Source: UBA3839 sp902776985 (GTDB lineage: Bacteria; Bacteroidota; Bacteroidia; Bacteroidales; Bacteroidaceae). Taken from it: a stretch of 64,000 nt of DNA. Location of the stretch: positions 62,001-126,000 of the forward strand of contig CACYSD010000005.1 in NCBI GenBank assembly GCA_902776985.1. Reading direction: 5' to 3'. A program made the position numbers and the translations under genes. The notes under the pieces are model-generated. The model had not been told where the DNA came from, did not search any database, and worked only from the letters and a program-made list of their open reading frames with translations. Positions 48,710-57,216 of this stretch are shown here, in pieces (position 1 is the stretch's first letter; every line of letters begins with the position of its first letter).

Positions 48710-49922
48710 TCTCTACGCTGAATTTATACTTGCAGTAGCTGTGGTAAGGCTTTTCAGGAGTAACGAATGGATCGCTGTCTTCCCATCCTTCCATCTGGTA
48801 CTTGTTTGGAGAGTCAGGATATTTCTGGCTTTCAAGACAGATAGCGCACTGCTTTGGATACATGATGCCTCCCTTACCTGGGCAAGAACCGTCCTGGAAG
48901 TTGGCTGTGTAGCACTGAATACCTGGTTCGTTGGTATAAACATCAAGGCGGATGCCTGAACGTGGATCAACTACAGTAGCAGCAATTTCCTCCTGATTGC
49001 CTTTGGTGTTCAGGCACCAGTTGTGGTCGTAACCGCCGTTAGCAGCTTCGATTTCAGGATCGCCCTTGCCCCAGTCTGTGCCGATAGCGCGAGCTGTGCG
49101 GAAATCGAATACAGTGCCTTCAACTGGACGGATTTCACCAGTAGGCATGTAAGTTCTGTCGGCTGGAGTGTAGTAGTCTGCATTTACAGTAAGAAGTGCT
49201 TCAGCTACAGTATTGTTAAAGTCGCCACTGAGGTTGAAGTAAGAGTGGTTAGTCATGTTGATGACAGTAGGAGCTGTTGTTGTAGCGTCGTAGTTGATTA
49301 CGAGTTCGTTGTCATCTGTGAGGTCGAACTTAACCTTTGCAGTAACCTCACCCGGGAACTTGTTGTCGCCGTCAGGAGAAACAATCTGCAGAGTGATGGA
49401 GTTCTCGGAGCTTTCAACTACGTCGTAAACCTGATACTGCCAACCAGTGTAACCACCATGAAGAGAGTGGAAACCATTGTTGTTCTTGTCAAGCTTAACT
49501 GTGTCTTCGCCAATAACGAACTGGCCACCATTGATACGGTTGGCATAGCGTCCTACGGAGCATCCGTAGTCAGACTGATAGTTCCATGGGAAATAGTTCT
49601 CGATCTTGTCAAAACCACATACTACGTCCTTGAAGTTGCCGTCCTTGTCAGGAACGACGATACTTACGACACGTCCGCCGAAATTGGTGATGCTTACTTC
49701 CATACCAGCTTTGTTGGTCAGGGTATAGAGCTTAACCTGCTTGGCATTTGCCTCATCAGCTACAAACTTATGTGAATCATAGTCGTAGGATACAGCAATA
49801 AGTGTATCGAAATTTTCAGGATTAAGACCAGATTTCAATTCCGGTGTAGCGTTCTTGTTACATGAACACAGGAGTGCAGCTGCAGAAGCTGTTCCCAAAA
49901 GTACTGTTTTTAGTTTTTTCAT
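48705..49922 (-). CDS. galM: Exported aldose 1-epimerase (mutarotase), lipoprotein
   Basis: 405 residues, longer than cytoplasmic GalM because of an N-terminal lipoprotein signal with lipobox LCSC (Cys21). It interconverts alpha and beta anomers of aldoses, here most likely arabinose outside the inner membrane before uptake. The family motifs are SVGRYANRINGGQF (about 123-136), NGFHSLHGG (catalytic-region His), TNHSYFNLSG (catalytic His) and the C-terminal CLESQKYPDSPN with the catalytic Glu. First gene of the arabinose operon, 95 bases after a strong -7 box. Confidence 0.93.
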   Translation of the reverse strand: MKKLKTVLLGTASAAALLCSCNKNATPELKSGLNPENFDTLIAVSYDYDSHKFVADEANAKQVKLYTLTNKAGMEVSITNFGGRVVSIVVPDKDGNFKDVVCGFDKIENYFPWNYQSDYGCSVGRYANRINGGQFVIGEDTVKLDKNNNGFHSLHGGYTGWQYQVYDVVESSENSITLQIVSPDGDNKFPGEVTAKVKFDLTDDNELVINYDATTTAPTVINMTNHSYFNLSGDFNNTVAEALLTVNADYYTPADRTYMPTGEIRPVEGTVFDFRTARAIGTDWGKGDPEIEAANGGYDHNWCLNTKGNQEEIAATVVDPRSGIRLDVYTNEPGIQCYTANFQDGSCPGKGGIMYPKQCAICLESQKYPDSPNKYQMEGWEDSDPFVTPEKPYHSYCKYKFSVEK

Positions 49923-49976
49923 AATCTTGTGTTATTTAGAAAATTGTATTGATATCGTATATAGCTGATTTTTGAG

Positions 49977-50009
49977 CACATGAACAAATGTGTACGCTTT
50001 ATCGCACAC
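49977..50009. promoter_or_regulatory. Overlapping inverted repeats in the galM leader (possible operator)
   Basis: CACAT (49977-49981) and ATGTG (49988-49992) form a perfect 5-bp inverted repeat with a 6-base spacer; GTGTACG (49990-49996) and CGCACAC (50003-50009) form a second with one mismatch and a 6-base spacer. Both are just downstream of the expected transcript start, a typical repressor position. Regulator unknown. Confidence 0.4.
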
Positions 50010-50018
50010 TATCGTCCG

Positions 50019-50026
50019 CAAAGTTA
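50019..50026 (-). promoter_or_regulatory. -7 box of the arabinose operon
   Basis: TAACTTTG on the minus strand, exact TAnnTTTG, with ATTG (50048-50045) 18 bases upstream as a weak -33. Leader of about 90 bases before galM. Confidence 0.6.
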
Positions 50027-50092
50027 AGTTTTTTTCTTATTTCACAATGCATTTTTGCAAAAAAAAACGATATTTGCACATTATTTATATAC

Positions 50093-50122
50093 AAAAAAAG
50101 CTACAGAAAAAAACTGTAGCCT
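50093..50122 (-). terminator. Terminator of nagB
   Basis: On the minus strand GCTACAG, a T-rich loop, CTGTAGC, then TTTTTTTG. It stands 30 bases after the nagB stop codon. Confidence 0.8.
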
Positions 50123-50151
50123 TATTTTTGGTATAGTAAGAGGGGAAACAA

Positions 50152-50943
50152 TTAGAGATTTCCTCTTTCTTTGTCTAGGTAGTACTTGTAAGTTCCCACT
50201 GTTAGTTCATCGCATGCAGCCTCGTCGCAAACAACGATAGCATGTGGGTGCATCTGGAGCATTGATGAAGTCCATTTGTGTGAAATATATCCATCGATGC
50301 AGTGCTTGAGTGCACGAGCCTTGTTGTGTCCGCTGCAAACGAGGAGAACTTCCTTGGCAGCCATAACTGTACCAATACCGACTGTAAGAGCCTGCTTTGG
50401 AACAAGGTCAAGGTTGTTGTCAAAGAAACGGCTGTTGGCATGGATTGTGTCAGTAGTAAGTGTCTTGATACGTGTCTTGCTTGACAGAGACGAACCAGGT
50501 TCGTTGAATGCAAGGTGACCGTCAGGACCTACACCACCCATGAAGAGGTCAATACCACCAACTGCTTCGATAGCACGCTCATACTCTTCACATTCTTTAG
50601 TGAGATCTTCTGCATTTCCGTTGAGGATGTGTACGTTCTCCTTCTTTATGTCAATATGGCTGAAAAAGTTATTCCACATGAAAGAGTGATAGCTTTCTGG
50701 GTGATCCTCTGGAATATGAACATATTCATCCATGTTAAATGTAATAACATTCTGGAAAGAGATTTCGCCAGCTTCGTATTTCTTAATCAATTCACGGTAA
50801 AGGCCAAGTGGTGAAGAACCGGTTGGACATCCCAACTTAAAAGGTTTCTCCGGAGTGGGGTTAGCTTCTTTAATACGCTTTGCCACATAGTTCGCAGCCC
50901 ATTTTGAAAGAGCTTCGTAATCAGGTTCAATAATAACTCTCAT
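50152..50943 (-). CDS. nagB: Glucosamine-6-phosphate deaminase
   Basis: 263 residues. Converts glucosamine 6-phosphate to fructose 6-phosphate and ammonia, channelling amino sugars into glycolysis. Conserved motifs: LGCPTGSSPLGLYRELI (about 38-54), FNMDEYVHIPEDHPESYHSFM (Asp catalytic, about 69-89), GGVGPDGHLAFNEPGSSL (about 135-152, catalytic Asp and His), and VGIGTVMAAKEVLLVCSGHNKA. Length matches E. coli NagB. Monocistronic, own promoter and terminator. Confidence 0.96.
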   Translation of the reverse strand: MRVIIEPDYEALSKWAANYVAKRIKEANPTPEKPFKLGCPTGSSPLGLYRELIKKYEAGEISFQNVITFNMDEYVHIPEDHPESYHSFMWNNFFSHIDIKKENVHILNGNAEDLTKECEEYERAIEAVGGIDLFMGGVGPDGHLAFNEPGSSLSSKTRIKTLTTDTIHANSRFFDNNLDLVPKQALTVGIGTVMAAKEVLLVCSGHNKARALKHCIDGYISHKWTSSMLQMHPHAIVVCDEAACDELTVGTYKYYLDKERGNL

Positions 50944-50986
50944 AATCTATTTACAATTTATGTATGTTTAATATTTTTTTCGGCTG

Positions 50987-50994
50987 CAAAATTA
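50987..50994 (-). promoter_or_regulatory. -7 box of nagB
   Basis: TAATTTTG on the minus strand, exact TAnnTTTG, 43 bases before the start at 50943. Confidence 0.5.
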
Positions 50995-51055
50995 TTACAT
51001 TTCGATTATAAAAATATGTATCTTCTCGTTAATTTATGTTAAGGCGAAAAAATTG

Positions 51056-52111
51056 TTATTCAAAATTTACACTGATAGTCTCTTTCATGTGAGAAGGGTC
51101 GTTACAAATAAGAAGCACACGTGGTTGAGACTTGGCAGTTTTGAGATATTTTGAAATTAGCGTAATCTTCATATTAATGCTTTCACCTGGAGCTATTTCC
51201 CTCTTTGGCAGGGCTACTTGAAGAGTTGAGTTGAAGACCTGAAGCGAAGTGATATGCAATGTACCATTACCTGAATTGCTAATAACTACATTGCCAGTAA
51301 GTTTTTTCTTACGACCAAGTTTACCCAGATTCAGTTCTGTGGTGGAAACATTAAACTTCGGGTGAAGCATTTCATTGGCAAAAGCACTTGCCTCAGGCAG
51401 CAGAATAGAAGAAACGACAATTTCATTATCATGGCTGACTTTATCACCAGAATAACGAGCAAGGTAAATACTCGACTGGGTAAGACCTGTGTCGTTAAGT
51501 TTGTCAGAATGTAAGGTCAGATCAATATATCCACGTCTGCCCCTTGCCAGCATTTCAGGTGTAAAACTAGCGGTGATGTACGGAGGAAGGTGCATGAGCT
51601 GAGGTGTGAAAACCTCCTTTGAATCATTAAGAATTTCCACACGAGCTGTTGCCGTATCACCACGGACTACATCATCAAACTCCACATTATTCGTATTCAG
51701 GCAAATATCACCGATACGAATAGGGTAGAAGTCTTCTATGGTTTTCTTCTCGCCTGTGCTGACCACACCTCTCATGCGTATTCTAACAGGCTTCTCACCT
51801 GCATTTGTCCGAACATTGATAATACGGTCGAAACGTCCGAGAAGGTTCGCGTCATAGGTAATGGCTATAGTTCCTTCACCTCCCTTGGGTATTGCTGTAG
51901 TTGTATATTTAGGAGTAAGGCAACCGCAGCCCGGATCTACCTCAAGAATCACAAGCGGTTCTTTATCCTTGTTCTTGAATTTAAAGGTTGCAGTAACCGG
52001 TTTATGCCAAAGGGTTGTACCAGTATTGATTGTTGTATGGTCGAAAGATATTTTCTGTGCCGTTGCTGATAGTGAAATCAGAAATAGCAGGGTAGTTATT
52101 GTTTTCTTCAT
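51056..52111 (-). CDS. DUF1573 domain protein, exported
   Basis: 351 residues. A signal peptide (about 1-18, ending ATA) is followed by Ig-like beta-sandwich repeats of the DUF1573 type: ISFDHTTINTGTTLWHKPVTATFKFKNKDKEPLVILEVDPGCGCLTP (about 20-66) holds the diagnostic GCGC in the first copy; the later segments NNVEFDDVVRGDTATARVEILNDSKE and ELNLGKLGRKKKLTGNVVISNSGNGTL repeat the pattern without cysteines. DUF1573 proteins are periplasmic or surface-associated; function unknown. Last gene of a four-gene operon, 2 bases after the MBL-fold gene. Confidence 0.9.
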   Translation of the reverse strand: MKKTITTLLFLISLSATAQKISFDHTTINTGTTLWHKPVTATFKFKNKDKEPLVILEVDPGCGCLTPKYTTTAIPKGGEGTIAITYDANLLGRFDRIINVRTNAGEKPVRIRMRGVVSTGEKKTIEDFYPIRIGDICLNTNNVEFDDVVRGDTATARVEILNDSKEVFTPQLMHLPPYITASFTPEMLARGRRGYIDLTLHSDKLNDTGLTQSSIYLARYSGDKVSHDNEIVVSSILLPEASAFANEMLHPKFNVSTTELNLGKLGRKKKLTGNVVISNSGNGTLHITSLQVFNSTLQVALPKREIAPGESINMKITLISKYLKTAKSQPRVLLICNDPSHMKETISVNFE

Positions 52112-52113
52112 AA

Positions 52114-52902
52114 TTACAAATTTTCAATTTCAAGTCCGTCGTATGCCATGTGAACATGAGAGGGTAGTGCAGCTTCTTCATCTGCGTGCAGTCCTATATG
52201 GTGCGACATATGAATTAGATATGTCTCAGGGTAATTGATTTTTTCGGACAATTCTATTGCTTCCTCTATGGTTTGATGCGTTGGATGGGGGTAGTGACGA
52301 AGTCCATTTACCACAAGGGTAGAAACGCCCCTCAGTTTATTTATTGTCTCTTCGGGTGCGGTTTTCATGTCTGTCACATATCCCAACTGCCCTATACGGA
52401 AAGCTAGAATAGGCAATTTCCCGTGCATTACCCTTAATGGAAGAACCGTAACCTTTCCCAATTGAAATGGTACATCAGGATTGATTGTGTTCATATTGAT
52501 AGCAGGAACACCTGGATATCTTTTTTCCTTGGGTGTAAAGCAATAAGGAATCCGTTCGATAAGATGTTGTGCACAGAAAGGCTCAGCGTAAAGATTCACA
52601 TCACCGAAAATGCTGTAGGGACGTAAATCGTCAAGTCCACCAACATGGTCAAAATGCTCATGTGTAATCAGTATAGCATCTAAACGCTTGAAATCAATAC
52701 TAAGCATTTGCTGCCTGAAGTCAGGACTACAGTCAATGAGGATTCTTCGCACGCCATCGGGAGCAGTATCATCTTCGACTTCAATAAGACTTGAACATCT
52801 TAGTCTTTGATCACGTTTGTCGGTAGAGGTACACACAATGCAGCGACAACCTATTTGAGGTACGCCTGTAGATGTTCCTGTTCCGAGAAAAGTGAGTTTC
52901 AT
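52114..52902 (-). CDS. MBL-fold metallohydrolase (PhnP-like)
   Basis: 262 residues. Metallo-beta-lactamase fold with the binuclear Zn motif THEHFDHVGG (His81, His83, Asp85, His86), a preceding ILIDCSPDFRQQML, a later HGKLPILAFR and the C-terminal HMSHHIG His pair. The N-terminal GTGTSTGVPQIGCRCIVC has closely spaced cysteines as in PhnP, a cyclic phosphodiesterase with a structural zinc. It is cytoplasmic, with no signal sequence. Related proteins are annotated only as MBL-fold hydrolase, so the substrate is open. In an operon with murB and DUF1573. Confidence 0.9.
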   Translation of the reverse strand: MKLTFLGTGTSTGVPQIGCRCIVCTSTDKRDQRLRCSSLIEVEDDTAPDGVRRILIDCSPDFRQQMLSIDFKRLDAILITHEHFDHVGGLDDLRPYSIFGDVNLYAEPFCAQHLIERIPYCFTPKEKRYPGVPAINMNTINPDVPFQLGKVTVLPLRVMHGKLPILAFRIGQLGYVTDMKTAPEETINKLRGVSTLVVNGLRHYPHPTHQTIEEAIELSEKINYPETYLIHMSHHIGLHADEEAALPSHVHMAYDGLEIENL

Positions 52903-52932
52903 AACCTTACCAAAGAAATTAATGTCAACTTA

Positions 52933-53928
52933 TTAACTGATTACATTCACTTCCGGATGAATAGAAATTCCGAATTTATTCTTAACGTCTTCACGAATGA
53001 CATTGCTAAGATGCAAAACATCCTTTCCTGTTGCTCCACCTTTATTTACCAACACTAAAGCTTGTTTGTCGTGAACAGCTGCATTACCAAGGCTACGTCC
53101 TTTCCAACCACATTGTTCAATCAACCATCCCGCATGGACTTTCACTCCGTTAACAGCCTTATAACTTGGAATTTGTGGATATTTGCTCTTCAAATCATTG
53201 AACTGTGATTCAGGGATAACAGGATTCATAAAGAAACTTCCGGCATTACCAGTTATTTCAGGGTCAGGCAACTTCTGTTTGCGAATACCAATGATACATT
53301 TTCGCAGTTTTTCCGGAGTCATTTGGTGCTCATCTGGAAAGAAAGCACACAGGTTGCCATATTCAAGTACAGGAGAGAATGTAAGAGATAGACGATAAGT
53401 CACGTGGGTAATGGCAAATCTGCCCTTCCAGTCATTCTTAAAAATACTACTTCTGTAGCCGTATCTACATTCATCATTACTGATTGTGGAAATCTTACCA
53501 TCAGTCAAATCAACAGTTTCAACTTCGGTTATTGCATCTTTGGCTTCCACACCATATGCACCAATATTCTGAACTGCTGAAGCACCAACTTCTCCAGGAA
53601 TCAGCGAGAGATTCTCTATGCCGTACCAGCCGTTCTCTACTGCTGTTTGTACAAAATCATCCCAAACCACGCCAGAACCAACACGCACATCAACAGTTTG
53701 ATCTGTTTTTGCAACTACTTCAAATCCTTTGATGGAACTATGCAGAACCACACCATCAAAGTCATTCAGGAACAGCAGGTTACTGCCGCCGCCGATATGT
53801 AAGACTTTTTTGCATGCAAGCTGAGGAATGAAGGACTGCAGTTCTTCAACACTACTATAGTCCATGTATTCCGATGCTTTGGCGTTGATCTGGAATGTAT
53901 TATGAATAGGATGATGTAAATAATGCAT
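52933..53928 (-). CDS. murB: UDP-N-acetylenolpyruvoylglucosamine reductase
   Basis: 331 residues. Reduces UDP-GlcNAc-enolpyruvate to UDP-MurNAc using FAD and NADPH in peptidoglycan precursor synthesis. FAD-binding VLHIGGGSNLLFLNDFDGVVLHS (about 40-62), SGVVWDDFVQTAVENGWYGIENLSLIPGEVGASAVQNIGAYG (about 83-124), catalytic GYRSSIFK (Arg), the Ser in GNAGSFFMNPVI (about 231-242) and the C-terminal GISIHPEVNVI with the Glu proton donor. This is a type I (E. coli-like) enzyme. 2 bases downstream of the DUF4348 gene. Confidence 0.96.
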   Translation of the reverse strand: MHYLHHPIHNTFQINAKASEYMDYSSVEELQSFIPQLACKKVLHIGGGSNLLFLNDFDGVVLHSSIKGFEVVAKTDQTVDVRVGSGVVWDDFVQTAVENGWYGIENLSLIPGEVGASAVQNIGAYGVEAKDAITEVETVDLTDGKISTISNDECRYGYRSSIFKNDWKGRFAITHVTYRLSLTFSPVLEYGNLCAFFPDEHQMTPEKLRKCIIGIRKQKLPDPEITGNAGSFFMNPVIPESQFNDLKSKYPQIPSYKAVNGVKVHAGWLIEQCGWKGRSLGNAAVHDKQALVLVNKGGATGKDVLHLSNVIREDVKNKFGISIHPEVNVIS

Positions 53929-53930
53929 AA

Positions 53931-54782
53931 TCAGTTTTCAATTTCAATCAGTCTCCAATGACCGTTCATTTTATCGAATTTGTACTTAACACTCAATCCG
54001 TTGCTCAATCCTTCAACAAGAAGAATCTTGCGGTTTTCGCTGATAGAAGGCTGCCCATAATTGATATTGGTCATAACATCACGTGGAAGAGGCATTTCGC
54101 TACTGAACTCAAACCAGTCTTCTATGCTAAGCTCCATATCACCTCCATCACCAAATTCGTCATCTTCAGAAGTGATCAGGCGAAGTGGGGTATGGATTGA
54201 TTGTTTCTGAAACAAAGAATCGGAAACAAATTTCGAATAGAACTCTATGAAATCCTCATTCGGACCATAGATAGAAGAAGACTTTTCAAAACTTGAGAGC
54301 TGCCATTGCCCATTTGTACGTTGGAAGTTGAATTTCTCCACTGTCTCCGACTGCAGGTCATAATACTCAACCACCACATGATTGAGGCTAGTATCTTTTT
54401 GAATTGCCATATCTCTTTCTCTCTCATAAATCACAGAGAAAAATGGCTGGCGTATGAACTTGTCATCCGCTTTCCATTCTTCTTTGGAAACTCTCTGTAC
54501 TTTTCCTCCTTCATTACCTTTGAGCGGAAAAGAAATTCTAGACAATTGGAATCGTTGGTCTGTAGTGAATCCATAGAAAAAATCATTAAACAATTCATCA
54601 GCAGACGTAGGAATTACATCCTCATCAAAGAGATTCAATGAATCTGAAGGAAAATCATCACCAATAGAGTCATTTATTGCTATACTGTCATCAGGTTCAT
54701 AAGCCACACGATCGCCGCCTGAACCCTTACACGACAAAAAAACAAATACAGCAACAATGAATATGCTTGATAATTTATTCAT
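53931..54782 (-). CDS. DUF4348 lipoprotein
   Basis: 283 residues. Lipobox FLSC (Cys18) and a serine/glycine/aspartate-rich linker to about 50 anchor an otherwise soluble domain, recognised as DUF4348 from its Bacteroidetes-specific pattern: ADELFNDFFYGFTTDQRFQLSRISFPL (about 60-88), IRQPFFSVIYERERDM, DYDLQSETVEKF-like WQLSSF, FIEFYSKFVSDSLFQKQSI and the C-terminal GNLSNGL-like LVEGLSNGLSVKYKFDKMNGHWRLIEIEN. Function unknown. First gene of the operon with murB, MBL-fold and DUF1573 genes; -7 box at 54815. Confidence 0.85.
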   Translation of the reverse strand: MNKLSSIFIVAVFVFLSCKGSGGDRVAYEPDDSIAINDSIGDDFPSDSLNLFDEDVIPTSADELFNDFFYGFTTDQRFQLSRISFPLKGNEGGKVQRVSKEEWKADDKFIRQPFFSVIYERERDMAIQKDTSLNHVVVEYYDLQSETVEKFNFQRTNGQWQLSSFEKSSSIYGPNEDFIEFYSKFVSDSLFQKQSIHTPLRLITSEDDEFGDGGDMELSIEDWFEFSSEMPLPRDVMTNINYGQPSISENRKILLVEGLSNGLSVKYKFDKMNGHWRLIEIEN

Positions 54783-54814
54783 GCAGATAATATATTTTTA
54801 TCAAAAAATCAGTG

Positions 54815-54822
54815 CAAATTTA
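54815..54822 (-). promoter_or_regulatory. -7 box of the DUF4348-murB operon
   Basis: TAAATTTG on the minus strand, exact TAnnTTTG, 32 bases before the start at 54782. Confidence 0.5.
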
Positions 54823-54865
54823 CGCTTTCTTTTTCAGTTATATGTAAAAACTTAAATAAAAACCT

Positions 54866-54873
54866 TATCTTTG
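54866..54873 (+). promoter_or_regulatory. -7 box of pheS
   Basis: TATCTTTG, exact TAnnTTTG, 39 bases before the start at 54913. It is divergent from the DUF4348 promoter 43 bases away. Confidence 0.5.
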
Positions 54874-54912
54874 CATTCAAATTTTGCAATGAACACATAA
54901 TTATATAGAAAT

Positions 54913-55932
54913 ATGTTAGATAAAATCCAGCAAATGCTTGCGGAGATTGATTCTCTAAAAGCATCTTCAGCAGAAGAGGCAGAGGCTCTTCGTGTAAAAT
55001 ACCTCAGTAAGAAAGGAGAAATCACAGCACTCATGAACGATTTTCGTTCTGTGCCTGCAGAAATGAAGAAACAGGTGGGTATAGCCATCAACGAACTTAA
55101 GAACCGTGCAACAGAGCGAATCAACGAAATAAAGGAATCATTCTCTTCAAAGGACGATGACACCAACGAGTTCGATATCACCCGTACAGCATATCCCATA
55201 CCGCTGGGCACACGTCATCCTCTCACTTTGGTGAAGAATGAAATTATCGATATTTTCTCACGCCTTGGCTTCTCACTTGCAGAAGGTCCTGAAGTTGAAG
55301 ATGACTGGCATGTATTCTCATCTATGAACTTCCCAGAAGACCATCCAGCCCGTGACATGCAGGACACATTCTTCGTTGAGAGTCATCCTGATATCATCCT
55401 TCGTACCCATACCAGCAGCGTTCAGTCACGTGTTATGGAACGTCAGCAGCCTCCTATCCGCATTATCTGCCCAGGACGCGTTTATCGTAACGAAGCCATA
55501 AGTGCACGTGCACACTGTTTCTTCCATCAGGTAGAAGGTCTTTATGTTGATAAAAACGTAAGTTTTACAGACCTCAAACAAGTTCTTCTTCTGTTCGCAA
55601 AGGAGATGTTTGGCGAGAACACTCAAATTCGTCTGCGTCCAAGCTACTTCCCATTCACCGAACCTTCAGCAGAAATGGATGTAAGTTGTACTATCTGCGG
55701 CGGTAAGGGCTGTAGCATGTGTAAAGGTTCCGGTTGGCTTGAGATTCTCGGTTGCGGAATGGTTCATCCAAATGTACTCGAAGCTTGTGGCATAGACAGC
55801 ACCGTTTATACCGGTTATGCTTTCGGTATGGGTATCGAACGTATTGCCAACTTGAAGTATCAGGTAAAGGACCTTCGTCTCTTCTCGGAGAACGATGTCC
55901 GTTTCCTCCGCCAGTTCGAAGCTGCAAACTAA
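54913..55932 (+). CDS. pheS: Phenylalanyl-tRNA synthetase, alpha subunit
   Basis: 339 residues. Catalytic subunit of the alpha2-beta2 class II synthetase. N-terminal coiled-coil helices (about 1-85) bind tRNA; motif 2 is RVYRNEAISARAHCFFHQVEGLYVD (about 193-217) and motif 3 FGMGIERIANLKYQVKDLR (about 307-325). A Cys-rich insertion CTICGGKGCSMCKGSG (about 259-274) has two C-x2-C pairs, as in a subset of bacterial PheS proteins, and could bind zinc. pheT is not adjacent, and a terminator follows, so the beta subunit is encoded elsewhere. Confidence 0.96.
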   Translation: MLDKIQQMLAEIDSLKASSAEEAEALRVKYLSKKGEITALMNDFRSVPAEMKKQVGIAINELKNRATERINEIKESFSSKDDDTNEFDITRTAYPIPLGTRHPLTLVKNEIIDIFSRLGFSLAEGPEVEDDWHVFSSMNFPEDHPARDMQDTFFVESHPDIILRTHTSSVQSRVMERQQPPIRIICPGRVYRNEAISARAHCFFHQVEGLYVDKNVSFTDLKQVLLLFAKEMFGENTQIRLRPSYFPFTEPSAEMDVSCTICGGKGCSMCKGSGWLEILGCGMVHPNVLEACGIDSTVYTGYAFGMGIERIANLKYQVKDLRLFSENDVRFLRQFEAAN

Positions 55933-55951
55933 GCTTATTCACATATATAAT

Positions 55952-55990
55952 AATAGCCCACAGACTTCACAAATCCGTGGGCTATTTTTT
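55952..55990 (+). terminator. Terminator after pheS
   Basis: AATAGCCCAC (55952-55961) pairs perfectly with GTGGGCTATT (55977-55986), followed by TTTT; weaker in the opposite direction for the convergent methyltransferase gene. Confidence 0.88.
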
Positions 55991-55995
55991 TATGT

Positions 55996-57192
55996 CTATT
56001 CCACATACAGTACCAACCCTTTGAGGTATTCACCCTCTGGATGGCAGATGTTGATAGGGTGGTCGGCAGGCTGGTGCAGCTGGTGCAGTATTCGCACCTT
56101 GCGGTTTGCCTGAACAGCAGCGGTGAATACTGCTGCTCGGAAATGATCCTTGCTCACCACCTGTGAACAGCTGAAGGTGAACAAAATGCTTCCCGACGGC
56201 ATCTTCTCCATAGCACGCTGATTCAGACGTGTATATCCCTTCAAAGCATTATGGAGGGAAGTCTTGTGTTTGGCAAAAGCCGGTGGGTCGAGCACTACGA
56301 GATCATAATCACCCTTGTTAGCGTGTTCAAGGAATTTGAATGCATCCTCTGCAAAAGCCTCATGACGAGGGTCGCCAGGGTAATTCAATTCAACATTTGC
56401 ACACGTCAGGTCGATTGCTTTCTTAGATGAATCCACAGAGTGTACGAGTATGGCTCCGCCTCGCAGAGCATAGAAGGAGAATCCTCCTGTGTAGCAGAAC
56501 ATATTGAGCACACGTCTTCCTTTAGCGTATTTCTCAAGCAGGCTACGGTTGTCACGCTGGTCAACGAAGAAACCAGTCTTCTGTCCACGAAGCCAGTCAA
56601 CATGGAACTTAAGTCCGTTTTCAGAAGCGATGTCATCGGAATTTCCTCCGAGCAGATAGCAGTTTTCGCCTTCGCCTCCGATACGATTAATCGGCAAAGT
56701 AGTCTCGGATTTATAGTAAATGTTGTCAAGGCGGTCAGACATAACAGCCTTCAGCGCTTTTGCTATGGTCATGCGGTCAAGATGCATGCCAACGCTGTGT
56801 GCCTGCATCACAGCTGTGCGTCCGTAAACATCAATCACAAGTCCAGGAAGCATATCGCCTTCACCGTGAACAAGTCGGAATGAATCGTTAAGTCCCAGCA
56901 TCTGTCTTACAGAGAGTGCTGATTTCAGCCTATGTTCGTAGAACGTCTGGTCTATTGTCTCATTGTCGAATGTGAGGATACGCACCATGATGCTTCCTGC
57001 CTGATAATGTCCACGGGCAATGAAGGAGAAATCTCCATATTTGTTATTCTCACCACAAGTGGCAACCATTACATCTACCACCTCTCCGTCCTCAGGCTCT
57101 TCCGAGAAATGATGGATTGCTCCAGAAAACACCCAAGGATGGCGACGTAACAGGGATTCTTCCTTGCCGTACTTTAGAAAGACTTGTTTCAT
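55996..57192 (-). CDS. RlmI-like 23S rRNA m5C methyltransferase
   Basis: 398 residues, the RlmI/YccW architecture: an N-terminal PUA domain (about 1-75, RRHPWVFSGAI), an EEHD-like middle region and a C-terminal Rossmann SAM-dependent methyltransferase domain. SAM-binding RVLNMFCYTGGFSFYALRGGA (about 228-248), the acidic HSVDSSKKAIDL, and the catalytic VVLDPPAFAKHK (about 294-305) and FTFSCSQVVSK are visible. E. coli RlmI methylates C1962 of 23S rRNA; the same target is inferred here. Third gene of the DUF5063-exonuclease operon. Confidence 0.9.
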   Translation of the reverse strand: MKQVFLKYGKEESLLRRHPWVFSGAIHHFSEEPEDGEVVDVMVATCGENNKYGDFSFIARGHYQAGSIMVRILTFDNETIDQTFYEHRLKSALSVRQMLGLNDSFRLVHGEGDMLPGLVIDVYGRTAVMQAHSVGMHLDRMTIAKALKAVMSDRLDNIYYKSETTLPINRIGGEGENCYLLGGNSDDIASENGLKFHVDWLRGQKTGFFVDQRDNRSLLEKYAKGRRVLNMFCYTGGFSFYALRGGAILVHSVDSSKKAIDLTCANVELNYPGDPRHEAFAEDAFKFLEHANKGDYDLVVLDPPAFAKHKTSLHNALKGYTRLNQRAMEKMPSGSILFTFSCSQVVSKDHFRAAVFTAAVQANRKVRILHQLHQPADHPINICHPEGEYLKGLVLYVE

Positions 57193-57216
57193 TGATTTTT
57201 ATTGATGATTATGAAC

